From positions 1 through 40,230 of IMG/VR virus record IMGVR_UViG_3300036857_000265: a stretch of DNA of 40,230 nucleotides; one strand, 5' to 3'. The notes under the pieces are model-generated. The model saw nothing but the letters and a program-made list of their open reading frames with translations. It was not told the origin of the DNA and searched no databases. Position numbers and translations under genes: made by a program. The first letter of the stretch is position 1, and each line of letters opens with the position of its first letter. The DNA is from a virus. Positions 28,704-35,892 of the stretch are shown in pieces.

Positions 28704-30508
28704 TATTGATTCTGTCCTGCAAGCGTGTCAAGGGGCGGGGGTGCCCCTGGGCGATGTGACCCTGGCGGGCCAAGGTTTTCCTGACCTGGACCAGCACCAA
28801 TGTTCGAACTGGCTTCAGATGGGTTGGCTTGAGACTGAACACCCACACCAGGCTGGGGAACGTTGCCCTGGCCTGGACCGCCCTGGGGCGGGGGAGCTGC
28901 ACCAGCAGCTCCAGGTGGACCGCCCTGACCCTGCATAGCAGCCGCCTGTTGGGCCTGAAGCGCCTGCGAGACAAGATACTGCACAATGGGGTCTTTAGAC
29001 TGGCCTGCGGCAGCAAGCGCGCCAAAGCGCGTCATCATCGGGTCTAGGTAAATCAGGTCCGCAAGAACCTCAAGGTTCTCTTCCTCAACATCTTCCACAT
29101 CCAGATAACGGTCACGGATACGTGGGAGCGACAGTAGGTGACTCTGGGAAGCCAGGGCAGCCATCTGCATTTTCTGCATTTCGTTTTGCGGGGTCACATC
29201 CTGGTACTCGACTTCGATACGAACATCCAAGCCCGTATAGTCCACACCGTTCATCTTCTGGATGTAACTACCGCGCATCCCAGGCTGGGGCGCGACTACC
29301 GTAATCTGACCCGCATTCATCGTAAAGAGCGTGAAAGCGTTGTTGTACAGGGTTTCGTAGTAGTGCTCTAGCGCCCGCACAAACGGGAAGATCATATCGC
29401 GGGCGGTGCCCGCGGCGATGGACTCGTGGAACCCAGAAGTAAACTTGTTGCCTTCTGCGAAGGCGGCGGGGCCAAGGGCGCCGCGGTAAATTTCATCCTG
29501 TACGGCCTGGATCAGGGCCATCAGATTGTTAAGTGCTGGACCCAGCACCATTGGCGCAAAGTCATCCTGGCGACCAACTTGGGTAATGCCACCTGCTTCG
29601 GTATCAGGCTCGGAAACCTGACTGGGGGTGTCGGTTTTCATGATCCATGGGGGGTTGGCCTGCTTCGCAATCAGGGTCTTAAGCATCGCCATCAGTTCTT
29701 CTTTATCGGCAATGGGACCTTTGACTGCGGAGAGAATACCAGCTCCCATGAATTCAGTGAAGTCTGGAGCATTGGGGGTAGCGCGGTAGAACGCGCCTGC
29801 GGCGGTGGAAATAATGATGGGGTTAAACCCATAGCCGTGCTGGGTGGGCTGTACCAGGAAATCGTTGTCTACAACAATTGCGTACTCTAGTGGGGTATAA
29901 ATACCTGTCATCTTGACAGGTTCTTTGGGGTCACGATCCCCCATGAGAGTATCGGCTATGTCGCCCCAGTCACCAAGAATGTCGCCTACGGTAGTGTCTT
30001 GTACGTGGGCAATATAGAGCGGGCTTTTGCCGCCTAGGCGGGGGTACACATGGATCGGGTCTAGTAGGTCGTAGACAAAAGGGAACTGCGGATCACTGGG
30101 GTTGTAAAGGAGTCGGCCCACAACCCAGCCGCGAAGCAAAATGGACTGCGCTTCATCATAGGCCAGGGGATTCCGAACACCGTTCTGGTAGCGCCGTGCA
30201 AACTCACGGCGTAGGTACATGCACAGGTTGGCTGCCATACGGGCGGCGTGCTGCTCAGGCATCGCGCCACCAATCCCGCGGACACGCGGCGGCTTATTAG
30301 CCAGCATCGCAGCAGGTTTCATCACCAACACCCGACCATCGTTGATGGTCATGGTTTGCCCGCCCGTTACGGGGGCAGTGGAGCTATTCTGCATTTCATA
30401 GAGCTGCTGCTCATCATCCATGCGCGTATCGCGCTGAGAGTAGAACGACTGAGCATCAGTCCCGAGCGATGAAATGGCCGCTGGGTCCATACCTGAAAGC
30501 TGGAACAT
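28703..30508 (-). CDS. Portal protein
   Basis: 601 residues. Directly after terminase, with the portal layout: helical clip/wing region, YDLLDPIHVYPRLGG, the stretch PLEYAIVVDNDFLVQPTQHG, stem helices (ADKEELMAMLKTLIAKQANP), then a crown region ending in a long Pro/Gly/Gln-rich tail (about 515-601). The dodecameric ring is the DNA gate of the capsid and the docking site for terminase. The low-complexity tail resembles that of neighbouring virion proteins. Confidence 0.8.
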   Translation of the reverse strand: MFQLSGMDPAAISSLGTDAQSFYSQRDTRMDDEQQLYEMQNSSTAPVTGGQTMTINDGRVLVMKPAAMLANKPPRVRGIGGAMPEQHAARMAANLCMYLRREFARRYQNGVRNPLAYDEAQSILLRGWVVGRLLYNPSDPQFPFVYDLLDPIHVYPRLGGKSPLYIAHVQDTTVGDILGDWGDIADTLMGDRDPKEPVKMTGIYTPLEYAIVVDNDFLVQPTQHGYGFNPIIISTAAGAFYRATPNAPDFTEFMGAGILSAVKGPIADKEELMAMLKTLIAKQANPPWIMKTDTPSQVSEPDTEAGGITQVGRQDDFAPMVLGPALNNLMALIQAVQDEIYRGALGPAAFAEGNKFTSGFHESIAAGTARDMIFPFVRALEHYYETLYNNAFTLFTMNAGQITVVAPQPGMRGSYIQKMNGVDYTGLDVRIEVEYQDVTPQNEMQKMQMAALASQSHLLSLPRIRDRYLDVEDVEEENLEVLADLIYLDPMMTRFGALAAAGQSKDPIVQYLVSQALQAQQAAAMQGQGGPPGAAGAAPPPQGGPGQGNVPQPGVGVQSQANPSEASSNIGAGPGQENLGPPGSHRPGAPPPLDTLAGQNQ

Positions 30509-30532
30509 TTATAACCTTGGACCTTAGAAACT

Positions 30533-31966
30533 CTAAGGCCGACGCTTCTTGCCTCTGGTGTAGCGATTTTCGCGCAAGTATTCCCAGGATGCCTTATGAC
30601 GAGCAAACCTGGGGCGGTAGATTTCTTTGCCTACCAGGCCGAAATGATGGACCAGGCCGTAGGCGATGGCCTTAGCCGAGTGGTTGTTCTTGTCATCTGG
30701 AGTTTCTTTGGTGGGTTGGTTAGACTGGTCGAGCTTGTACTTGTAACCAGCCGTGAATTCCCAGATGGTCTTTTCACACTTAGGGTCTATGTAGAGTCGT
30801 GGTCTGGCAGGAGTAAAGCCCTCATCAACCTTGAGAAAACTGCGGGTTCTAAGGATGCCGTCAAGGATGCCAACAGGACGGCTTTCAATAGGGAGTCCCG
30901 CGCCGCCGCGCTCAGGCGCAAAGGTCCACCATTCATAATCAGAGCGTTGGTTGTGGTGTTGTTTTCCTGCAATGTCCATCACTCCGTTGGTCACGTTGCG
31001 CCACAGGGGATGGGTGATTGCGCGCTGGATTACGTCGCCTACCTGGACATACTGAGTGTAGATTTCGTCTAGGATGTATACGGTTTCGTTGTAAACGGCG
31101 ACAAAGAGCACCGCGTAGCCGCCAGCATAGCCAGGGTCGATCCAGCACTCCAGGGGCATGTCTTTGGGAATCCAGAGCGTTGGGTTGGTAGGATCACTGT
31201 CAGGAATACCCAGTCGAATCGGTCGGCCCGCGTGGATCATGTTCTTAAATTCGGGAAAAACTAACCCCTTCGGGGGTTGGGGGCGACCGCCATAGCGCTC
31301 CCAGAAAAAATCTTCGGGTAGGCTCTTATAGAGCCGCTGGATTTCCTCATTCTCCCAGCCACCAGGATAACGGGTCAGGTTGGACCAGCTCGGCATTTCA
31401 TACGAAACGCCATCTTCGTCGTTGCGGGCCTTCCATTTCAGGCCCAGGTCAGCAAACCAGCCGCCGCCTGGCTCCAGGGTACCGTTGATACAGAGCCAAC
31501 CCCTACGGGGTCCCGTGCGGCCAAGGCAGCGTAGATACGCTTCAAATGGCTGCTGGGCAGCCTCAACCATCAAGATACCATCGGGAGCTTCGTTAGCGAT
31601 CCTGCTAACATCCGTAGCAGAAATGACTTTCCAGTTGATACCGCCCTTAAGGGTCATCGACCAGGGACCATGCTCAGGAGTGGATGCGGTGTCAATTGCC
31701 CCCATTGGCCCGAAAATATCGTTAATCAGATATTTCATTTCGGGTTTGCCCTGGTCATACTGCGGGGCAACGATCCAGAACTGGCGACCGTGGAAGGTTT
31801 TACTGGCGCCTTCCATTGCAGCCGAGAGAGACTTACCCGCCTGCTCTCCACCAAAGGTGAGCTTGGCCCTGGCTTCGCCAGCGTGGCCGTGGGATGCTCC
31901 CAGGTGGAAAAGGAGCTGTTCCTGGGAAGGGCCATAGCCCGCTTGGTCCCAGATGGCCTGGCGCAT
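30533..31966 (-). CDS. terL: Terminase large subunit
   Basis: Packages DNA into the prohead with an ATPase motor and cuts it with a nuclease. 477 residues from ATG 31966. Walker A GGEQAGKS (39-46), Walker B GILMVEAAQ with E135, a C motif near NGT (161-163), and an RNase H-like nuclease domain with D277 in CWIDPGYAGG, D331 in GVMDIAGK and a final acidic helix in TPDDKNNHSAKA. The true start may be further upstream: the same frame stays open and protein-like for 33 codons (REFPIPSFRSNLADAPYR and onward) without ATG, GTG or TTG. ATT at 32038 or CTG at 32017 are candidates. Confidence 0.9.
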   Translation of the reverse strand: MRQAIWDQAGYGPSQEQLLFHLGASHGHAGEARAKLTFGGEQAGKSLSAAMEGASKTFHGRQFWIVAPQYDQGKPEMKYLINDIFGPMGAIDTASTPEHGPWSMTLKGGINWKVISATDVSRIANEAPDGILMVEAAQQPFEAYLRCLGRTGPRRGWLCINGTLEPGGGWFADLGLKWKARNDEDGVSYEMPSWSNLTRYPGGWENEEIQRLYKSLPEDFFWERYGGRPQPPKGLVFPEFKNMIHAGRPIRLGIPDSDPTNPTLWIPKDMPLECWIDPGYAGGYAVLFVAVYNETVYILDEIYTQYVQVGDVIQRAITHPLWRNVTNGVMDIAGKQHHNQRSDYEWWTFAPERGGAGLPIESRPVGILDGILRTRSFLKVDEGFTPARPRLYIDPKCEKTIWEFTAGYKYKLDQSNQPTKETPDDKNNHSAKAIAYGLVHHFGLVGKEIYRPRFARHKASWEYLRENRYTRGKKRRP

Positions 31967-32037
31967 CTCCCAGGTAGGAGACTCCCCGAGTAGTGGGCGG
32001 TACGGGGCATCAGCCAGGTTGGATCGGAAGGAAGGAA

Positions 32038-32066
32038 TTGGAAATTCTCTACCGTTGTGGTAAACT
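32038..32066 (+). promoter_or_regulatory. Promoter for the lone rightward gene at 32144
   Basis: TTGGAA (32038-32043), 17-bp spacer, TAAACT (32061-32066), pointing right. It overlaps the presumed 5' end of terL on the other strand. Confidence 0.4.
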
Positions 32067-32087
32067 TAGACAAGTAATGAAAGGAGC

Positions 32088-32106
32088 TTGGAATCTATGA
32101 TTCCAA
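32088..32106. promoter_or_regulatory. Inverted repeat around a candidate start codon
   Basis: TTGGAATC, TAT, GATTCCAA: 8-bp perfect arms. The ATG at 32097 of a short leader frame (32097-32168) is in its centre. Behaves like an operator or a translation-control hairpin between divergent genes. Confidence 0.4.
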
Positions 32107-32168
32107 CGCCCCGTCTGAAACAAAGTTTCAAAGGAGTCTACCAGTGGCTAAAATCAACACCACGGTGA
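32097..32168 (+). CDS. Possible 23-aa leader peptide
   Basis: ATG 32097 has AAAGGAG with good spacing and encodes MIPTPRLKQSFKGVYQWLKS plus three residues. It overlaps the next gene's GTG start by 25 nt in another frame. Could couple or attenuate translation of that gene; could also be fortuitous. Confidence 0.25.
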   Translation: MIPTPRLKQSFKGVYQWLKSTPR

Positions 32169-32461
32169 AACTCGCGGATATTCAGGAACAGATTAAGGTA
32201 TCGGGGGTGAAACAACCGAGTCAGGAAACCGTCGAGCTACGAGACATGATTTCTAAGCTGAAAGTTGGCCGTGCCAACGGGTTTGCCTACGAGCTGGATG
32301 AAACGGATAACGCCAACAAGATCAAGGCCCGTATTGCGGGGGCCGCAAAGTTTCTCGACAGGTGGATTCATGCCGAGTCCGTGGAAGATGGTTCTACGTT
32401 CTGGGTGTGGTTGGACCCACGCCCACGACAGACTAGGAAGAAGTCTGAAGATGAAGAGTAG
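32144..32461 (+). CDS. Hypothetical 105-aa DNA-associated-type protein
   Basis: GTG 32144 follows AAAGGAG at 32131-32137. A Lys-rich helical N-terminus (MAKINTTVKLADIQEQIKVS) is followed by LKVGRANGFAYELDETDNAN, AAKFLDRWIHAES and a C-terminal charged tail (RPRQTRKKSEDEE). It stands alone on the plus strand between terL and the terS-like gene with its own promoter and a classic terminator, so it is an independent unit. No family call. Confidence 0.6.
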   Translation: MAKINTTVKLADIQEQIKVSGVKQPSQETVELRDMISKLKVGRANGFAYELDETDNANKIKARIAGAAKFLDRWIHAESVEDGSTFWVWLDPRPRQTRKKSEDEE

Positions 32462-32477
32462 CATCGGCGGGGAGTCG

Positions 32478-32502
32478 GGGGAGCGAAAGCTCCCCTTTTC
32501 TT
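32478..32502 (+). terminator. Rho-independent terminator
   Basis: GGGGAGC, GAAA tetraloop, GCTCCCC, then TTTTCTT. Textbook form; ends the 32144 transcription unit 17 bp after its stop. Confidence 0.85.
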
Positions 32503-32560
32503 ATAAACGTCTAGCTTCATCATTTAACGGGCAGAGAAACTAGAGAACAGGCCCGACCGA

Positions 32561-32959
32561 TCACCACTCGCTACCCATCCCAGAATCAGGGACTTCACAC
32601 TTTACACCCCTCGCACTTGATTCTGAGCTAACAGCCTTGTCCGTGTCGGTCTTTTGCATAGTCATTAAGGTTTTAACGAATTCTCCGAACGCATCCAGCT
32701 TCTCGCCAGAACGATCCATCACAGGACCGACTCTTCGATCCACAAGATACTGAGCCACCTTGGCATCGCCCTGGTCAATCGCCTTCTTAATCAGCACATC
32801 AAGTAGGTCGTCCCAGTGTTCGGCAATCTTCTGGTCAATCCGTTGGAATAACTCTTCTGCGGTCGAGTCGGCTTTGGGCTGGTTGAATTTCTTGGCGCGT
32901 CTCCGCGCTCGGAGCTGTTCCTGGTATGCTTTGTCTTTAAAGAGCGGGTTGCCAGCCAT
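32561..32959 (-). CDS. Putative terminase small subunit
   Basis: 132 residues if started at ATG 32959 (MAGNPLFKDKAYQEQLRARR); longer in-frame starts lack a ribosome site, and the site here is weak too. A basic N-terminal helix, a linker, then LLDVLIKKAIDQGDAKVAQY and LVDRRVGPV, the helix pair typical of small-terminase oligomer domains (L...A..G...A...L.DR..G). It is the second gene after the leftward late promoter and upstream of terL, which is the expected place, although a divergent cassette separates the two. Confidence 0.5.
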   Translation of the reverse strand: MAGNPLFKDKAYQEQLRARRRAKKFNQPKADSTAEELFQRIDQKIAEHWDDLLDVLIKKAIDQGDAKVAQYLVDRRVGPVMDRSGEKLDAFGEFVKTLMTMQKTDTDKAVSSESSARGVKCEVPDSGMGSEW

Positions 32960-32984
32960 CAGGTACCTGAATCGGCGTCTGAGC

Positions 32985-33146
32985 TTACAGCTCAGGTGGG
33001 TCTTCGTATGGAAGACCGTAAGTGTCGTCTGCGTAAAGACCGCGAGCAATCTTGCTTTTGAGAACCACTAGCCTGTCAATTTCCCATTCGGTAAGGTGGC
33101 TCTGGGCGTTGCCCCACTGGTAGGGCTTGTCTAGGTCTTTGGACAT
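32985..33146 (-). CDS. First gene of the late operon, 53 aa
   Basis: ATG 33146 has AAGGA 10 nt upstream; the same frame could start at GTG 33185, but that would leave almost no leader. Sequence MSKDLDKPYQWGNAQSHLTE then EIDRLVVLKSKIARGLY suggests a small helical protein. Directly downstream of the consensus leftward promoter. Function unknown. Confidence 0.5.
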   Translation of the reverse strand: MSKDLDKPYQWGNAQSHLTEWEIDRLVVLKSKIARGLYADDTYGLPYEDPPEL

Positions 33147-33187
33147 GCTCACATTATCCTTAGTTCCAGGTTCCACTGCTTCCACCT

Positions 33188-33226
33188 TACATGTGTATTA
33201 TAACATATTTCGTACTACTTTGTCAA
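33188..33226 (-). promoter_or_regulatory. Late leftward promoter with start-site operator
   Basis: Read on the minus strand: TTGACA (33226-33221), 18-bp spacer containing TAGTACG, perfect TATAAT (33202-33197), then ACACATGTA, a variant of the TACATATGTA palindrome. Near-consensus, so probably strong and in need of repression. Drives the late operon from 33146 leftward. Confidence 0.8.
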
Positions 33227-33256
33227 GTCCTATCTGTGCTTAGAACGCCCGTTCTA

Positions 33257-33285
33257 TTGTGATGCCCTTGGTTAGGGTTTATACT
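33257..33285 (+). promoter_or_regulatory. Promoter of the repressor-like gene
   Basis: TTGTGA (33257-33262), 17-bp spacer, TATACT (33280-33285), about 57 bp before the ATG. A further TTGACA at 33303 has no -10 partner at the right distance. It lacks the TACATATGTA element of the four other promoters. Confidence 0.55.
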
Positions 33286-33342
33286 CATGATACGAAGCTT
33301 ATTTGACAGAGCGTACTGCTTTGAAAATCTGGAGGTATGCCC

Positions 33343-33747
33343 ATGAACACTCCGACTAGTTGGAGCTATCGCCTAGCTCGATTCTTACGGGACAAACGGA
33401 TTGAACACGGCTTAAGCCAGGAAGAAGCCGCGAAGCGGCTTGGCTGGACCCAGACCGAAGTGTCGCGCCTTGAGCGCGGGTTTAGTACCAGACCCCCGTT
33501 CGGGAGCGTGATTCAGTTGGGTACTTCGTATGGCACTACTCCTAATTCGCTAGCCAGGGCTGCTGGTCTCTGGACTGATAACAAGGATTCTCGGGATGGC
33601 GCTTCGCGTTTGGAACTGGCCCGCCTGGAAGCCATCCTAGCGGACCTGCCGCCCGAGCGGCGAACTGAGTTGATTACGACCTTGGAAAACTTTGCGCTCT
33701 CCACGCGCAACACCTGGGCCAGAGCAGACCGTGTGGAAGTCCGCTAA
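33343..33747 (+). CDS. Xre/Cro-family HTH regulator (repressor-like)
   Basis: 134 residues from ATG 33343, GGAGG at 33331-33335 giving 7-nt spacing; ATG 33337 would be too close. HTH_3 domain at about 8-62: RLARFLRDKRIEHGLSQEEA, AAKRLGWTQTEVSRLERG as the helix-turn-helix. A short C-terminal helical domain (RLELARLEAILADLPPERRT) may mediate dimerisation; there is no LexA-like peptidase part, so RecA-induced self-cleavage is not expected. It sits between divergent leftward and rightward promoters, the usual place for the lysogeny regulator. Its binding site is inferred to be TACAYATGTA. Confidence 0.8.
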   Translation: MNTPTSWSYRLARFLRDKRIEHGLSQEEAAKRLGWTQTEVSRLERGFSTRPPFGSVIQLGTSYGTTPNSLARAAGLWTDNKDSRDGASRLELARLEAILADLPPERRTELITTLENFALSTRNTWARADRVEVR

Positions 33748-33782
33748 CTTGTTTTACCCTTCGTGGCGCTGCCACTGTGGAC

Positions 33783-33799
33783 AGGAGCACTCTGCTCCT
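33783..33799 (-). repeat. Hairpin in the 5' end of the antisense transcript
   Basis: AGGAGCA / TGCTCCT with a 3-nt loop. For the leftward promoter at 33842 it would form within about 10-25 nt of the start, before the transcript runs antisense to the repressor gene. Confidence 0.4.
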
Positions 33800-33803
33800 A
33801 CCC

Positions 33804-33842
33804 TACATATGTATTTTAGCACACACCGTACTAGCTTGTCAA
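33804..33842 (-). promoter_or_regulatory. Leftward promoter antisense to the repressor-like gene
   Basis: Minus strand: TTGACA (33842-33837), 18-bp spacer with TAGTACG at the same place as in the late promoter, TAAAAT (33818-33813), then TACATATGTA (33813-33804). No leftward gene lies directly below; the RNA would cross the repressor-like gene in antisense. Confidence 0.75.
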
Positions 33843-33907
33843 GGCCACTTAGGACTGCGGCCAGAGCAATGCTCTGACCACTGCCGCTCTCGCGTTAGTC
33901 TTTGATA

Positions 33908-33956
33908 AGCCCCTGTGTATACAGGGGCTCTAAGACTCTCCCCTAAGGGGGGAGAG
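33908..33956. terminator. Two adjacent strong hairpins
   Basis: AGCCCCTGT / ACAGGGGCT (33908-33929, loop GTAT) and CTCTCCCC / GGGGAGAG (33936-33956). Neither has a long T-run on the plus strand; the minus strand after the first reads TTATCAAAG. Placed between oppositely directed promoters, they probably insulate the two units. Confidence 0.45.
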
Positions 33957-33964
33957 AGTACCAG

Positions 33965-33993
33965 TTTATTAGTAATATATAAATATATTTATA
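33965..33993. other. AT-only stretch, possible unwinding element
   Basis: 29 bp with just one G (TTTATTAGTAATATATAAAT and onward), flanked by hairpins on the left and a GCGCGC patch on the right. Such a stretch in a phage switch region can be an origin unwinding element; no iterons are obvious next to it. Confidence 0.3.
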
Positions 33994-34043
33994 GCGCGCC
34001 CACGCGCGAGGGGCAGAGCGAGAGCCGCCCCGATTAGACCCAC

Positions 34044-34081
34044 TTGACAGACCCATGGTTGGCGTGGTAAGATACATATGT
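34044..34081 (+). promoter_or_regulatory. Rightward early promoter 1 with operator
   Basis: TTGACA (34044-34049), 18-bp spacer, TAAGAT (34068-34073), ACATATGT (34074-34081). Same design as the other three operator promoters. Confidence 0.8.
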
Positions 34082-34134
34082 GGGGTCCAGACAGCGAGCC
34101 TTTTTCTGTTGGTTTCAGCCAGTACGGACAGGAC

Positions 34135-34173
34135 TTGACAAGCCACCCGCAAACGTGTTAAGATACATATGTA
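34135..34173 (+). promoter_or_regulatory. Rightward early promoter 2 with operator
   Basis: TTGACA (34135-34140), 18-bp spacer, TAAGAT (34159-34164), TACATATGTA (34164-34173). The operator touches the AAGGAG ribosome site (34173-34178) of the first replication gene, so the transcript would be almost leaderless upstream of that site. Confidence 0.82.
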
Positions 34174-34185
34174 AGGAGAAAACAG

Positions 34186-34680
34186 ATGCCCAAGAAGCAG
34201 ACCCCAGCCGAGAGCCTGAGCGATTTTGATCTGGACGAAGAGTCCCAGTTGGAGACCGTGGTGGATGACCGCGTGAACGGTTTTGTCAGTGTCACGTTCC
34301 AGTTCACGAATTCCGATGGAATCAGCGGTAGCTCCACCGTGCAGCACCAGGGGACTCTCCAGGAAGGCCGCGGCCTTGCCGCGGATTGGTACCAGCACTT
34401 GCAGGCCGAGTTTGGTATCCAGCCCCAGGTCTCGCGGTACGCGCAGAGCAACAGCAGCAATCGGAATACGCCCACCAACAATCGGAACCAGCGCAGTGCG
34501 GCGCCCCAGCGCCGTCAGGGTAGTAATCCCAAGTGTGTGGACTGTGGGAGCCCTATCCAGGACTGGACTTCGAAGGCGGGTAAGACGGTTACGGGTGCTG
34601 ACTTTGCGACTATTCGTGAGCGGAAGTATGGTCGGGCGTTGTGCTATGAGTGTATGAAAGCCGAGGATGATTTGGGTTAA
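34186..34680 (+). CDS. First replication-operon protein: OB-like plus zinc ribbon
   Basis: 164 residues, ATG 34186 after AAGGAG. An acidic N-terminus, a beta-rich part (VNGFVSVTFQFTNSDGIS), a disordered Asn/Arg/Gln linker (about 90-115, RYAQSNSSNRNTPTNNRNQR) and a C-terminal zinc ribbon with CVDCG and CYECM pairs. This resembles phage single-strand-binding or recombination-mediator proteins, where a beta domain is linked to a zinc ribbon, but no direct family match is claimed. Ends in a one-base overlap with the helicase gene. Confidence 0.6.
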   Translation: MPKKQTPAESLSDFDLDEESQLETVVDDRVNGFVSVTFQFTNSDGISGSSTVQHQGTLQEGRGLAADWYQHLQAEFGIQPQVSRYAQSNSSNRNTPTNNRNQRSAAPQRRQGSNPKCVDCGSPIQDWTSKAGKTVTGADFATIRERKYGRALCYECMKAEDDLG

Positions 34681-35537
34681 TGAGCCATTTCCGTACAGCA
34701 GTCAAAGAGTATGACCAGTACCTTGATAAGCTCAAGGAGCGGCAATATCAGGTGGGACTCCCGACAGGGCTAACCACCTATGACAGACTGACTGGCGGAC
34801 TTAAGGCGAGTGAGTTAATCATTCTCGCGGGGTCTACTAGTGCTGGTAAGACTGCCCTGGCAATGCAAATTACATTTAATATTGCCGATTATCTGCGGAG
34901 TCAGGGAGACGACAGCCCCATCGTGGTATTCAGTGGGGAAATGCCGAAGTACCAGCTAGTGGCCCGCGAAATCGCTCGCCAAACAGGAGTACCCATCATC
35001 CGCCAATTTCAGGGGGAGTTTGATGAACTAGAGCGACAGGACATTGAACGTGTGAAGGCCGACTTGGCAGACTTGTCAATCTTTATTACCGACAAGCCTG
35101 GGCTGGATACGAACCATGTCAAACGGGTACTGAGCAACTTCCAGGCTCCTGCAATGGTGGTGGTGGATCATCTACAGCTTGCCGCCAAGCGCGGTGTGCC
35201 GCCCTACCAGGCGGTGACGGATGCTATCGAGACCTTGCGGGAGCTGCGCGGAGAAAAAGAATGCCCGTTCCTGGTACTGAGCCAGTTTAGCCGCGACAAG
35301 TCCGAAGTACCGCAGCGACCAGTCCTGAACCGTTTACGGGACTCGGGGAAAATCGAAGAAGCTGCCAGTGTGGCTCTGCTGCTGCATAACCCAGCAGCCT
35401 TGGATCGGAGCACAGAACTGGATGGCCCTGCCCCCGCGGAGCTGATTGTTGCCAAGAATCGGGATGGCTGGACTGGGCACCTGAACCTGATCTTCAAGCC
35501 TGAGCAACTAAGTTTTGAGGAAAAGACTAATGAGTAG
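34680..35537 (+). CDS. DnaB-type replicative helicase (RecA-fold domain only)
   Basis: Unwinds DNA ahead of the replisome as a ring of RecA-fold ATPases. 285 residues. LPTGLTTYDRLTGGL leads to Walker A GSTSAGKT (51-58), catalytic E87 in FSGEM, Walker B MVVVDHLQL with D163, the H3 motif LVLSQFSR, LRDSGKIEEAA, and AKNRDGWTG with the arginine finger. The DnaB N-terminal domain is missing, as in short phage helicases. Two-gene start of the replication operon together with the zinc-ribbon protein. Confidence 0.9.
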   Translation: MSHFRTAVKEYDQYLDKLKERQYQVGLPTGLTTYDRLTGGLKASELIILAGSTSAGKTALAMQITFNIADYLRSQGDDSPIVVFSGEMPKYQLVAREIARQTGVPIIRQFQGEFDELERQDIERVKADLADLSIFITDKPGLDTNHVKRVLSNFQAPAMVVVDHLQLAAKRGVPPYQAVTDAIETLRELRGEKECPFLVLSQFSRDKSEVPQRPVLNRLRDSGKIEEAASVALLLHNPAALDRSTELDGPAPAELIVAKNRDGWTGHLNLIFKPEQLSFEEKTNE

Positions 35538-35892
35538 CACGCTACATGACATGTTGGGTGTTCTACGGGATCGGGCCTGGCAGTCCGCTGCCGTTCGGCA
35601 GGAGGAGTTTGAGCGCATTGCCCTGGGGGGCCTTGACCCTAACAGCTCCAATGACCTGGGGCTAGCCCAGGTGGCGGCCATGCTGGTGGCCGCGGAAATC
35701 ACGCACAGGGGGCTTGTCGAGATTGTGGAGCCCGAGCCGCTTGTTGAGCTTGACCAGTACGATGTTGACTGGGCTGATGAGTCCCCCGATGAGTACTCAG
35801 ACTATGATGACTACTATGACCATTACGAGTCGGATGATGACTACTGGGACCTTTCTGAGCCCGAAGAGTTAACTCCTGAGTCTGATGACTGA
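35530..35892 (+). CDS. Acidic Tyr/Asp-rich protein, 120 aa
   Basis: ATG 35530 overlaps the helicase end by 8 nt. The N-terminal half is helical (MSSTLHDMLGVLRDRAWQSA onward). The last 45 residues are extremely acidic and Tyr-rich (DYDDYYDHYESDDDYWD). Such tails occur in DNA-mimic or helicase-partner proteins; a helicase-loading or anti-restriction role is only conceivable, not shown. Confidence 0.6.
   Translation: MSSTLHDMLGVLRDRAWQSAAVRQEEFERIALGGLDPNSSNDLGLAQVAAMLVAAEITHRGLVEIVEPEPLVELDQYDVDWADESPDEYSDYDDYYDHYESDDDYWDLSEPEELTPESDD

Larger units (their letters stand above)
33748..34185. other. Switch region between repressor-like gene and replication operon
   Basis: 438 bp without genes. 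From left to right: hairpin AGGAGCA/TGCTCCT (33783-33799), leftward promoter (33813-33842), CAGAGC/GCTCTG near 33874, hairpins at 33908-33929 and 33936-33956, an AT-rich stretch (33965-33993), a GCGCGCCCACGCGCG patch, and two rightward promoters. The last 140 bp are the main early control region. Confidence 0.6.

Noticed and set aside
31735-32073. TTG-initiated minus-strand frame overlapping the terL start
   Set aside because: After about 30 residues it becomes an out-of-frame shadow of terL. Kept only as an alternative explanation of the terL start.
35774-35780. A second CTGATGA(G) hammerhead-like core
   Set aside because: It is inside the acidic gene (Asp-Glu codons), no GAAA follows at the right distance and no flanking stems form.
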